Assembly (NCBI RefSeq): GCF_014333585.1
Contig: NZ_JACSCW010000002.1
Coordinates: 868,001 to 932,000, forward strand
Origin: Hymenobacter sp. BT188
GTDB lineage: Bacteria; Bacteroidota; Bacteroidia; Cytophagales; Hymenobacteraceae
DNA: 64,000 nucleotides
Direction of reading: 5' to 3'
How positions within the stretch are numbered: position 1 is the stretch's first letter; each line of letters begins with the position of its first letter. Below are positions 34,920 through 43,372 of this stretch, in pieces. The notes under the pieces are model-generated. The model was not told the origin of the DNA. It ran no database searches and saw only the letters and a program-made list of their open reading frames with translations. Position numbers and translations under genes: made by a program.

Positions 34920-35243
34920 ATGGCAAACGACCAAAACCAACCCGAACAAGAACCTGCCGATGGCTACGCTATCCAGCAAAGCACCGTTTCCCAATCTGAT
35001 CAGCGCCAGCCAGAAGGCCGCCAGGCGTCCGGTGCCGGCAACGATTCGCTGCGCGGCCTCAACGCCGATGACAACTCAGGCAGCGGCGGCACCGAGGGCG
35101 GCCAGGAAATAAAAGGCAAAAACGTAAGCACCAGCACCACCTATGATACGCCCGGCAACGCCGCCGAGGGCGATGTAGGCGGCAGCACAACCAGCAGCGG
35201 CACGGGCGTATCGGGTGGTGAAACCGGCCAGGTAAATTTGTAG
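34920..35243 (+). CDS. Small disordered protein, first of a tandem pair
   Basis: The 107-residue protein starts MANDQNQPEQEPADGY and is made of Gly, Ser, Thr, Asn, Asp, Gln and Glu with almost no hydrophobic residues and no cysteine. It should be intrinsically disordered and acidic. There is no signal peptide. The next gene begins with the nearly identical MANDTQN and has the same composition, which supports real, duplicated genes. Comparable hydrophilic proteins in other bacteria are stress- or desiccation-linked, but no family motif is visible here, so no function is assigned. Confidence 0.62.
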   Translation: MANDQNQPEQEPADGYAIQQSTVSQSDQRQPEGRQASGAGNDSLRGLNADDNSGSGGTEGGQEIKGKNVSTSTTYDTPGNAAEGDVGGSTTSSGTGVSGGETGQVNL

Positions 35244-35292
35244 CCCACCCCAGCTCTGCTTATATCCCACTCATAATCTACCGCACAGCATC

Positions 35293-35586
35293 ATGGCAAA
35301 CGACACGCAGAATACCGACCCTACTACCGAAGACAGCGGCGTAAACCGCGAAAGCATCACGAATAGCGACGAAGCCAACGTTATAACCAATCAGGACGCA
35401 GCCGGAAACGAGGATGAGTCCCAAAGGCCGAAAACCACCAGCACCCAAGGCAATATGGGCGATGGCGCCGGCATTCGCGGTGATTACGGCAACAGCGACC
35501 AAACCAATGGCATGGAAGGCGAAGATGGCGCCGATATGCGCCGCGCCGCTGAGGCAGGTGGCGAAAGCGAAAATTCAGGTCGCTAA
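35293..35586 (+). CDS. Small disordered acidic protein, second of a tandem pair
   Basis: A 97-residue protein (MANDTQNTDPTTEDSGVNRES...) lying 49 bases after the previous small gene on the same strand. It is dominated by Asp, Glu, Asn, Gly, Ser and Thr and lacks hydrophobic segments, so it is probably soluble and unfolded. Similarity to the first copy is limited to the MANDxxN start and overall composition. The two starts are each preceded by only a short leader without a Shine-Dalgarno site. No function is assigned. Confidence 0.6.
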   Translation: MANDTQNTDPTTEDSGVNRESITNSDEANVITNQDAAGNEDESQRPKTTSTQGNMGDGAGIRGDYGNSDQTNGMEGEDGADMRRAAEAGGESENSGR

Positions 35587-35709
35587 GCGGGAGCGGTAAC
35601 GCTTTCACCGTTTAGATTCCCAAGGCAAATTTGCCTCCCAGAGGTCCCCAGTACTTACCCAAGCTTCATTTGGTAGGCTGAAAGCACGCCCCCGCGTATC
35701 TTCCCAGCC

Positions 35710-37011
35710 ATGAAAACTACTAGATGGTGCCAAAGTAGGTGGTGGGGGCCTTTTTGTGGGCTTATAGTTGGGTTAAATGTGCTAGCCAACCCAATGGCAG
35801 CGGCTCAATCAGGAAACCCTTTGCGCCGGTTGTTGCACGCCGACACGGCTCGCTTCGGGCGGATACTGCGCGCCCCGGATCAGTACCGCGTCCAGATTAT
35901 TTATACCCAAATAAACCGCGACGCCCAGAACAAGCCTCACTTTTGCTCTTACACCTATGGGGGGCAAAATTTGCGGCGCTACTTCTACCCGGCCAGCACC
36001 GTGAAGCTGCCGGCCGCCGCTGTGGCCCTCGAAAAGCTGCGCTCTCTCCGCACGCAACTCGATGGTCATGGCCTGACGTCCGAGTCGCCCATGCGTATCG
36101 ACTCCGCTTTTGCTGGTCAGACCCGCGTTGATTGGGATTCTACCAATACTACGCTCCGGCCCAGTATTGCGCACTATGTTCGGAAAGTGCTGCTGGTGAG
36201 CGACAATGACGCCTACAATCGACTGTATGAGTTTGTGGGCCCCGGCCCGCTAAACGCGGCCTTGCAGGCACGGGGCTACCGGCGGGTGCGGCTCATGCAC
36301 CGGCTGTCGGTGGGGGACAAGGAGCCAGGCTCCCGCCACACCAACCCCATCACGTTTTTCGCTGATTCATCGCTGAAAACCCCTGTTTATCAGCAGAAGG
36401 CTGGATTTTTTGCTGGTGCTTGGCCGCAGCTGGACCTGAAAGGAGAGAAGATAGGCCAGGGCTACATGCAAGACGATAAGCCAATACAAGAGCCCCTCGA
36501 CTTCAGCACCAAAAACTATATTTCCCTGGCCGATCTGCAAGGCGTGCTCCGGGCTATTATGTTTCCCGAAAGCCTGCCAGCAAAACGGCGCTTTCAGCTC
36601 GCCGCCGCTGATTATCAGTTTCTGAGGCAATATATGTCGATGTTACCGCGGGAGAGTAAGGCCCCGCGCTACGACTCGCTGGAATACCCTGACAACTACG
36701 CTAAGTTTTTGTTGGCGGGCAGTCCGGCAGGACCGTTGCCACCCGGCGTGCGCATTTTCAACAAAATAGGGCAAGCTTATGGCTTTCTGATTGATAACGC
36801 CTATATCATGGACGAAACTCGGGGTGTGGAATTTCTGCTGTCGGCCGTGATCTATACCAATGCCGATGGCATTCTCAACGACGACCAATATGAGTACGAT
36901 GCAATTGGCTTTCCATTCATGCGCGATTTAGGCCAGGCCGTGTATCAGCATGAACTTAAACGTACCCGCCGCAACCGGCCCGATTTAAGTCAATTCAAGG
37001 AAGCGCCATAG
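35710..37011 (+). CDS. Exported serine hydrolase, class A beta-lactamase fold
   Basis: The 433-residue product has a hydrophobic export signal (FCGLIVGLNVLANPMAAAQ). It carries class A-type motifs: SxxK as STVK in FYPASTVKLPAAAVALEKL, SDN in LLVSDNDAYNRLYE, and a KIG triad (NKIGQAYGFL) in place of KTG. The core is about 100 residues longer than a standard class A enzyme, with an insertion between the second and third motifs. The KTG-to-KIG change and large insert make true beta-lactamase activity uncertain; a peptidase or esterase role is equally possible. It is followed, after 287 bases, by the VanX-type dipeptidase. Confidence 0.85.
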   Translation: MKTTRWCQSRWWGPFCGLIVGLNVLANPMAAAQSGNPLRRLLHADTARFGRILRAPDQYRVQIIYTQINRDAQNKPHFCSYTYGGQNLRRYFYPASTVKLPAAAVALEKLRSLRTQLDGHGLTSESPMRIDSAFAGQTRVDWDSTNTTLRPSIAHYVRKVLLVSDNDAYNRLYEFVGPGPLNAALQARGYRRVRLMHRLSVGDKEPGSRHTNPITFFADSSLKTPVYQQKAGFFAGAWPQLDLKGEKIGQGYMQDDKPIQEPLDFSTKNYISLADLQGVLRAIMFPESLPAKRRFQLAAADYQFLRQYMSMLPRESKAPRYDSLEYPDNYAKFLLAGSPAGPLPPGVRIFNKIGQAYGFLIDNAYIMDETRGVEFLLSAVIYTNADGILNDDQYEYDAIGFPFMRDLGQAVYQHELKRTRRNRPDLSQFKEAP

Positions 37012-37258
37012 AAGTAATTTATTAAATCATGTAACCTTTTGTGACTAGGCGAAGAAGCCATAAAAACCTGTTTTCAAGTATTTTACATGAATGAACAGGT
37101 GTTAAAGCTCAACTGTTAAATATCTTTTGAAGCTGACCAGCAACTAATAGTCGAATGAAGAGTAAACACCAGTACTCGAAACTCAGCTATGTATTCGTTA
37201 GGCCTTTTTGGCGCTTGTCGGCTGCGTGAAAAGTGGCCGCTATATTGCATGAGTACCA

Positions 37259-37284
37259 AGCCTGCCTTCACCTATGGGCAGGCT
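37259..37284 (+). other. Leader hairpin upstream of the VanX-type gene
   Basis: AGCCTGCC at 37259-37266 pairs with GGCAGGCT at 37277-37284, 14 bases before the ATG at 37299. There is no T-tract, so it is not a terminator. It may limit translation initiation. The rest of the 287-base gap (37012-37298) is AT-richer and shows no gene. Confidence 0.45.
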
Positions 37285-37298
37285 ATTGAGAACCAAAA

Positions 37299-37946
37299 AT
37301 GCCCCCCAGCGAGCTAATTTCCCCCAATATGCATGGCCTACGGGTCGTCACAACCCCGGACTATTACCGCCGGCAGGTGCGGGAAACCCCAGATAGTGAG
37401 TTGGTTAATCTCGCAGAATTTATTCCCGGTATTATACTGGACATCCGTTACGCCACTGCAGCGAATCTGCTAGGCCGGCCTTTATACCAAGCGCCCAAAG
37501 CCTTTCTGCGCCGCCCGGCTGCGGCCGCGCTGCGAGCTGTTCAGGAGGAGTTAGCTACTGTCGGAATTGGATTAAAGGTGTTTGACGCGTATCGGCCATA
37601 CAGTGCTACTGTGGCTTTCTATGATCATGTGCGCGATGAAACCTACGCCGCTCCTCCGTGGCGAGGCTCGCGTCATAACCGGGGCTGCGCCGTGGATGTA
37701 ACGCTGGTAAGCTTAAGTACTGGCGAGGAGCTTGCCATGCCCACCGACTTCGATGACTTAACCCCTGCCGCTCACGCCGATTTTTCGGAAGTTTCGGCGC
37801 TGGCTCAGCTAAATCGGGCTGTTCTGCGGGCCGTTATGAGCCGCCACTGCTTTGAACAATACCCCGGTGAGTGGTGGCATTTCGATCATAAGTGCTGGGA
37901 AAATCAAGACTTAATGGACCTGGAGTTCGCTGATTTACAGGCATAG
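37299..37946 (+). CDS. D-alanyl-D-alanine dipeptidase, VanX/DdpX family
   Basis: The 215-residue zinc enzyme hydrolyses free D-Ala-D-Ala. Zinc ligands are in SRHNRGCAVDV (His and Asp) and EWWHFDH (catalytic Glu followed by His). The substrate-binding Arg is in FDAYRPYSATVAFYD, and DIRYATAANLLGRPLY is the usual N-terminal block. No signal peptide is visible, so it is likely cytoplasmic. Without VanA, VanH or a VanRS pair in the window, the most likely role is recovery of wall-derived D-alanine rather than glycopeptide resistance. It fits with the neighbouring lactamase-fold hydrolase and, further on, NagZ. Confidence 0.92.
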   Translation: MPPSELISPNMHGLRVVTTPDYYRRQVRETPDSELVNLAEFIPGIILDIRYATAANLLGRPLYQAPKAFLRRPAAAALRAVQEELATVGIGLKVFDAYRPYSATVAFYDHVRDETYAAPPWRGSRHNRGCAVDVTLVSLSTGEELAMPTDFDDLTPAAHADFSEVSALAQLNRAVLRAVMSRHCFEQYPGEWWHFDHKCWENQDLMDLEFADLQA

Positions 37947-38071
37947 TCCAGATCAGGTGCTGGCTCACAGGTTGGCCGGTACCTCATATAAATAGCGGTA
38001 AATGTGCGTTTTGTGTCGGCTACGAGCGTTGAGCTGTGTAATTTGCGGGCGTCTTACCCGTTTATGTGCCG

Positions 38072-39850
38072 ATGCCCCCATTGCTTTCCACTGATTCTCG
38101 TGCTTTCTTTTTCCTATTAACGCTGTGCGGGCTACTATGTGGCCCCGCTGCTCGTAGCCAAAATGCCCCCCCGAAACGGGAAATGCGTGGTGTTTGGATT
38201 GCCAGCGTCGAGAATATTGACTGGCCCAGCCGCCGTTCGCTCACGCCCGACCAGCAGCGCCGTGAGTATACCCAGATGCTCGACACGCAGAAAAAGAATG
38301 GCATCAATGCCGTGTTTGTGCAGATTCGGCCCGCCGCCGATGCTTTTTATCAAAGCGACTTGGAGCCCTGGAGCAAGTGGCTGACCGGCCAGCAAGGCAA
38401 AGCCCCCAGCCCCGCCTACGACCCACTTCCTTTCCTGATTGATGAAGCCCACGCCCGCGGCATGGAGTTTCACGCCTGGTTCAACCCATATCGCGCGTCC
38501 CTCGATTCGGTGACGACCAAGCTGGCCGCAAATCATCCGTATCGGCAGCATCCTGAATGGTTTTTGCGCTACTCCGGCAAGCTGCTCTTCAATCCTGGCT
38601 TGCCCGAAGTGCGGGGCTACATCAACAAAGTCATCCTAGACGTGGTGCGCCGCTATGATATCGATGGGGTGCATTTCGACGACTATTTCTACCCCTATCC
38701 CGAAGCCGGCCAGGTTATTCACGACGAAGCAGCCTTCCAGCAACACAACCCCGATCAGCTGAAACTGTCCGACTGGCGTCGCCAGAACGTGAACACGCTG
38801 GTGCGGGATCTGCACACTAATATTCAGAGCACGAAGCGCTGGGTGAAGTTCGGGATTTCGCCGTTTGGCGTTTGGATGAATCAAACCAGCAATCCCGAAG
38901 GCTCGAACTCGGCTGCTTTCGAGGGCTACTCAGGCCTTTATGCCGATGCTCGCCTTTGGATGCAGCAGGGCTGGGTCGACTATATTCTGCCCCAGCTTTA
39001 TTGGAGCACCACGTTCAAAGTGGCCTCTTACCCTGTCCTGCTGGAGTGGTGGGCGCGCAACCGCTTCGACCGTCACCTGTACATCGGGCAGGGCGCGTAT
39101 CGCATCTTCGAAACCAGCAAGCGCGACCCATCCTGGCGCGATCCCACGGAGCTGCCCCGCCAGATTCGTCTCAACCGCTCGTATCCGACGCAGGTAGGCG
39201 GCAGCGTATTTTTTAGCTCCAAGTCATTAGTAGCCAATCCGCTGCACATAGCCGATACCCTGCGCCAGAACTTGTTCCGCTACCCGGCTTTGGTGCCTAC
39301 CATGCCCTGGATGGATGCCGTGCCGCCTCGTCCGGCTCAAAACCTAGTACTAACGCGCACTGGTCGGGCCGTAACGTTATTCTGGCAGCCCGGCCCCGCT
39401 GCCACCGATGGTGATGTGGCCCGCTACTTTGTGGTTTACCGCTTCGGCCCCGGCGAAACGCCCGCCCCCGACGACCCGCGCCACATCGTAGCCCTGGTGC
39501 CCCGGCCCGCTAACAACCAGCCCGCTCTGGTAGACACTACGGCCCGCCCCGGCGTGGACTATGCCTACTATATCACCGCCGTCGACCGTCTGCATAATGA
39601 AAGCCCGCCCGTGCGCGCCAGCACCGGAGCTGGCTCACCAGTGCTTGTGGCGCAGACCCCGCCCGTAGTGCCCACGCCAGCACCCACTGCTCCGCCCGTA
39701 GCCTCTACTCCGCCGCCTGCCCGGTCCGGGCCACCCGTTGCGCCCCGCCCTACCATCAGCCGACCCGCGCCTAACACCACCAGTAAAACCAAAGTGAAGA
39801 TTAAAAAGCGTAAACGCGGAGGTTTATTGGAACGCGTATTTGGCCGGTAG
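38072..39850 (+). CDS. GHL10-type glycoside hydrolase (PF02638) with FnIII domain
   Basis: The 592-residue protein begins MPPLLSTDSRAFFFLLTLCGLLCGPAARSQ, an export signal. The GHL10 barrel covers about 40-390: MRGVWIASVENIDWPS, GINAVFVQIRPAADAFY, FHAWFNPYRASLD, YDIDGVHFDDYFYPYP (a probable catalytic acidic cluster) and WVDYILPQLYWS. A fibronectin type III-like domain follows at about 425-520, then a Pro/Ala/Thr-rich spacer and a short very basic end (KVKIKKRKRGG). The family is thought to act on cell-wall or related glycans. The ATG at 38072 is preferred to a GTG two codons earlier. A run of seven C lies at the start of the mature region. Confidence 0.9.
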   Translation: MPPLLSTDSRAFFFLLTLCGLLCGPAARSQNAPPKREMRGVWIASVENIDWPSRRSLTPDQQRREYTQMLDTQKKNGINAVFVQIRPAADAFYQSDLEPWSKWLTGQQGKAPSPAYDPLPFLIDEAHARGMEFHAWFNPYRASLDSVTTKLAANHPYRQHPEWFLRYSGKLLFNPGLPEVRGYINKVILDVVRRYDIDGVHFDDYFYPYPEAGQVIHDEAAFQQHNPDQLKLSDWRRQNVNTLVRDLHTNIQSTKRWVKFGISPFGVWMNQTSNPEGSNSAAFEGYSGLYADARLWMQQGWVDYILPQLYWSTTFKVASYPVLLEWWARNRFDRHLYIGQGAYRIFETSKRDPSWRDPTELPRQIRLNRSYPTQVGGSVFFSSKSLVANPLHIADTLRQNLFRYPALVPTMPWMDAVPPRPAQNLVLTRTGRAVTLFWQPGPAATDGDVARYFVVYRFGPGETPAPDDPRHIVALVPRPANNQPALVDTTARPGVDYAYYITAVDRLHNESPPVRASTGAGSPVLVAQTPPVVPTPAPTAPPVASTPPPARSGPPVAPRPTISRPAPNTTSKTKVKIKKRKRGGLLERVFGR

Positions 39851-39889
39851 CTGGCATCAGCAATCTAAATAGTAAGCTCACCATCGCAT

Positions 39890-39925
39890 AAAAAAGCCCC
39901 CCAGACATGCATCTGGGGGGCTTTT
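39890..39925. terminator. Terminator, GCCCCCCAG stem family
   Basis: A-tract, GCCCCCCAGA, a short loop containing CATGCA, TCTGGGGGGC and a T-tract, 40 bases after the GHL10 stop. Confidence 0.9.
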
Positions 39926-39979
39926 TGTGCGGTGGTAAGTCAATATTAGCTCAATACCTGATGCGTACCAGCTACCGCA

Positions 39980-40044
39980 CAGCCCTACAGACGCATTTCA
40001 TAGCTCCTTACGATAAGTAGCTATGAAATGCGTCTGTAGGGCTG
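39980..40044. repeat. Intergenic inverted repeat, 26-bp perfect arms
   Basis: Bases 39980-40005 are exactly complementary to 40019-40044 with a 13-base loop; the core reads CCTACAGACGCATTTCATAG. It lies between the GHL10 terminator and the plus-strand SusC gene. No T-tract follows, so it is more likely a REP/MITE-like element or an RNA structure than a terminator. Confidence 0.8.
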
Positions 40045-40080
40045 CCTACATTGTCTATGATAGGTATAGTATTATTCAGA

Positions 40081-40096
40081 ATGGTATTTATACCAT
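40081..40096. promoter_or_regulatory. 16-base dyad upstream of the plus-strand SusC gene, possible operator
   Basis: ATGGTAT-TT-ATACCAT is a perfect dyad 49 bases before the SusC ATG. Its place and symmetry fit a dimeric regulator site, but no regulator gene lies beside this locus. Confidence 0.4.
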
Positions 40097-40145
40097 ATAT
40101 TGATAGCGTTGACACCACTCCTTTCTCACTTTAATTCTTCCTTTT

Positions 40146-43100
40146 ATGCGTAACACTTACCCATTGAGGCTAGTCCTGTCATTTGGCTGGCTTCTCATGT
40201 GCGTGCTATTGACTACGCAGCTGGCAGCGCAGCCCGGCGGTGCCCGCCAGCCCTACACCCTGCAGGGACGTGTCGTGGATGAGCGCGGGCAGGCCCTGCC
40301 TGGTGCTACAGTCTTGCTGGGGGGCACTACATTCGGCACGGCCACCAGCGCTGATGGTTCCTACAGCCTGCCGGTGCAGGTGACGCCTGGTGCTTATACA
40401 CTCTCGGTTTCCATTATCGGCTTCCGGTCCCAGTTCAAACCTATCAATCTGGGCAGCACCCCAACCGTAACTACCGATGTCACGCTCACAGAAGCTGTCC
40501 AGACCTTGGATGATGTGGTAGTAACAGGCTCCACGATAAGCGTAAACAAGCGGGAGCTAGGCAACGCCATCAGCACGGTGACGGCCCGCGACCTGGAGCA
40601 GACCGGCACGGGCGGGGCGCTCAACGCCTTGCAGGGCAAATTGCCCGGCGCGCAAATCGTGCAGAACTCCGGCGACCCTTCGGGCTCTATGTCGGTGCGA
40701 CTACGGGGCATTCACTCGCTACGGGGCTCTTCCGATCCGCTGTATGTAATTGACGGCGTAATTGTGAGTAATAACAGTGCGAACGTGTCGCAGCTGGCTG
40801 CGGGGCCGGACATTGGATCTGCGAATGCCGGCCAAAACCGCCTAGCCGACCTCAACCCCAACGACATTGCCAGTATCAACGTCATCAACGGCGCGGCGGC
40901 GGCGGCGCAGTATGGCTCGCGGGCCTCAAATGGGGTAGTGCTTATTACCACCAAACGCGGCAAGACGGGTGCGGCGCGGGTATCCGCTTACGCTAGCTTT
41001 AATATAAATGAGCTGCGCAAATCAGTGCCCGTTAACACCTTTGGCCAGCAGTTTGGCTTTGCGGGGCTACGCCTGTACACAATTGGTGCTCCCACACCTG
41101 CGCAGATAGCTGCCAACCCTGGTATCACGACAACAAGCATTACGCGGGCCGGAGCCACCACGCTATTGGCAACCAACCTAGTAGAAACACCGCGCTACGA
41201 CTACTTCAACGATATTTTCCGGACGGGCTACGGCACTGATAATGGTGTTTCCATCTCAGGCGGGGCCGAGCGGACCCAGTATCTCGTGTCGGTTGGTTAT
41301 CTGAAAAATCAGGGTATCATTGATGGGACCGAATTTACGCGCTACAACGTGCGGGCCCGCGTTGACCAACGCTTGGCCAGCTGGATTCGGGCTTCGGCAG
41401 GGGTAGCTTATAACAATAGCCTTTCCGATGAAAAGGCCAACGGTAACGTGTTCTATAGCCCCATCAACTCCATTAACATCACCAACAACATCTACGACAT
41501 TAACCGGCGCGACCCCAATGGCAATCTGCTGGCCGTAGAGCCCACCCGAGTTAACCCGCTGTCCACAATCGAGGACATGAAGTTTACGCAGCGTATCAAC
41601 CGCACCATTACCGACCTACAGGTGAATCTGACGCCGTTCAGAGGATTATCGGTGGATTATATTCTGGGGTTAGATACGTATTCGCAAGTGGGCGAGAACT
41701 ACATTCGACCCTACCCATATCAGGCTGCGGCCGGCCTGCCGTTGCAGCGCTACCCATCGGGTTTCGCAGCCAACGCCAATAATAACGTGCTGCAGCTCAA
41801 CTCTGATGTGAACGTGGGCTACGACCGGCAGCTCACCGAAGACTTCAAGGTGACACTGCTGGCCGGCTATAGCTACCAGTACCTGCGCGGGGAGCTGGTG
41901 CGTACGCAGGGGCAAAACCTGGCGCCGTTTATCACCACCGTTAGTGGTGCGGCCAGCAACACCGTAGCTTCCAGCGCGGATCTGGACCAGTTTGATTTGA
42001 GTGGCATTTTTGGGCAGGCCACCTTTGGGTTTCGCAACCTGGCCTTCCTCACGGGCGCTATTCGCCGCGACCGGTCGTCGAAATTCTCATCCTCCGAAAC
42101 CAACCAATACTACCCGAAGGTGAGTGGCTCGCTGGTGCTCTCCGATCTGGGCTTCTGGAAGGATGCGGCGTACGCCAAGACCTTCAATTCGCTGAAGCTG
42201 CGCGCCAGCTACGGTGAGGCTGGCAACCTGAACGGCATTGGTTCCTACGACCGATTTTACCAGTTTACACCCATTGGCTTTCAGGGCCGCAACACCTTCC
42301 TGCCCAACGCGCGACTGGCAAACCCACGGGTGCGGCCGGAGCGCGTAGCCGAATTGGAAGTAGGAGCCGACCTGGGCTTTTTCAACGACCGCTTGGGCCT
42401 GGGCGTAACGGTGTACAATCAGAAAACCACGGATCTGGTGGTAGACCGGCCACTGGCGCCGTCGCGGGGTGGCTCATCCATCGTTGAGAACGTGGCTCGG
42501 CTTAATAACAAAGGTGTGGAAGTGCAGCTGAGCGCTGTGCCGGTGCGCACTGCCGATTTTAGCTGGGACTTCACGGCCATCTTCAGCCGCAACCGCAATA
42601 AGATTGTGGATCTGGTGGGTTCGTCGGCCATACTCGTTGATAACGTTGCCGGCGCGCCGGTATATCTTATTAATGGACAGCCAGCGGGCGTGTTTTATGG
42701 CTCAGCTTATGCCCGCAACCCCGATGGCTCCCTGCTGCTGACTCCACAGGGCTTTCCGCAGGACGAGCGTACCACGGGCCAGAGCGTCGGCTCGGTTGAC
42801 TTCACACCCGCCCGCAACGGCGAGGGTCAGCCCAGCTACGCACCGGGCACTACCATTGCCAACGTTGTCATCGGCAACCCCAACCCGGACTGGACTGGCT
42901 CCTTCAGCACCAGCTTCACCTACAAGAAATTGTCCTTGCGGGTGCTGCTCGATGCCGTGCAGGGCGTGGATGTATTCAATGCTGACTACCGGACCCGTCA
43001 GGGCGTGGGGCTGGGCGACCTGGCCGAGCAGGAGTTGCGGGGGGAGCTGCCGCGCGGCTACATCTTTGCTGTCTATAACACCCAGGAATTTCGCATCGAC

Positions 43101-43340
43101 GACGGCTCGTTTGTGAAGCTTCGTGAGACGGCCCTGACCTACACGCTGCCTCCCATCAGCAAGTTTATCAGCGACCTGAACGTGTCGCTCATTGGCCGCA
43201 ACCTCTACTCGTGGGATGATTACAAGGGCTTCGACCCCGAAACCAGCGCGGGCGGCGCTTCCGACTTGTTTCGGGCCGTGGACTTTGGCAATGTACCGAT
43301 TCCACGCACTTACCAGCTTCGGTTGTCGGCTACGTTCTAA
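40146..43340 (+). CDS. SusC/RagA family TonB-linked outer membrane transporter
   Basis: The 1064-residue protein imports glycan or peptide fragments through the outer membrane using TonB energy. After the signal peptide (to about residue 28) there is a carboxypeptidase-regulatory-like domain (YTLQGRVVDERGQALPGATVLLGG). A plug domain follows with LDDVVVTG, LQGKLPGAQIVQNSGDPSGSM and SDPLYVIDGVIV, then GAAAAAQYGSRASNGVVLITTKRGK. The remainder is the beta barrel, ending YQLRLSATF with a terminal Phe. The SusD partner starts 32 bases after the stop. No glycosidase adjoins directly, so the ligand is unknown. Confidence 0.95.
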   Translation: MRNTYPLRLVLSFGWLLMCVLLTTQLAAQPGGARQPYTLQGRVVDERGQALPGATVLLGGTTFGTATSADGSYSLPVQVTPGAYTLSVSIIGFRSQFKPINLGSTPTVTTDVTLTEAVQTLDDVVVTGSTISVNKRELGNAISTVTARDLEQTGTGGALNALQGKLPGAQIVQNSGDPSGSMSVRLRGIHSLRGSSDPLYVIDGVIVSNNSANVSQLAAGPDIGSANAGQNRLADLNPNDIASINVINGAAAAAQYGSRASNGVVLITTKRGKTGAARVSAYASFNINELRKSVPVNTFGQQFGFAGLRLYTIGAPTPAQIAANPGITTTSITRAGATTLLATNLVETPRYDYFNDIFRTGYGTDNGVSISGGAERTQYLVSVGYLKNQGIIDGTEFTRYNVRARVDQRLASWIRASAGVAYNNSLSDEKANGNVFYSPINSINITNNIYDINRRDPNGNLLAVEPTRVNPLSTIEDMKFTQRINRTITDLQVNLTPFRGLSVDYILGLDTYSQVGENYIRPYPYQAAAGLPLQRYPSGFAANANNNVLQLNSDVNVGYDRQLTEDFKVTLLAGYSYQYLRGELVRTQGQNLAPFITTVSGAASNTVASSADLDQFDLSGIFGQATFGFRNLAFLTGAIRRDRSSKFSSSETNQYYPKVSGSLVLSDLGFWKDAAYAKTFNSLKLRASYGEAGNLNGIGSYDRFYQFTPIGFQGRNTFLPNARLANPRVRPERVAELEVGADLGFFNDRLGLGVTVYNQKTTDLVVDRPLAPSRGGSSIVENVARLNNKGVEVQLSAVPVRTADFSWDFTAIFSRNRNKIVDLVGSSAILVDNVAGAPVYLINGQPAGVFYGSAYARNPDGSLLLTPQGFPQDERTTGQSVGSVDFTPARNGEGQPSYAPGTTIANVVIGNPNPDWTGSFSTSFTYKKLSLRVLLDAVQGVDVFNADYRTRQGVGLGDLAEQELRGELPRGYIFAVYNTQEFRIDDGSFVKLRETALTYTLPPISKFISDLNVSLIGRNLYSWDDYKGFDPETSAGGASDLFRAVDFGNVPIPRTYQLRLSATF

Positions 43341-43372
43341 TGAGGTCCTCTCTTCTCCAAACTTGCCATTCC

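Noticed and set aside
37299..37946. Glycopeptide-resistance operon
   Set aside because: Only the VanX-type dipeptidase is present; no VanA/B ligase, VanH dehydrogenase or VanRS regulators nearby.
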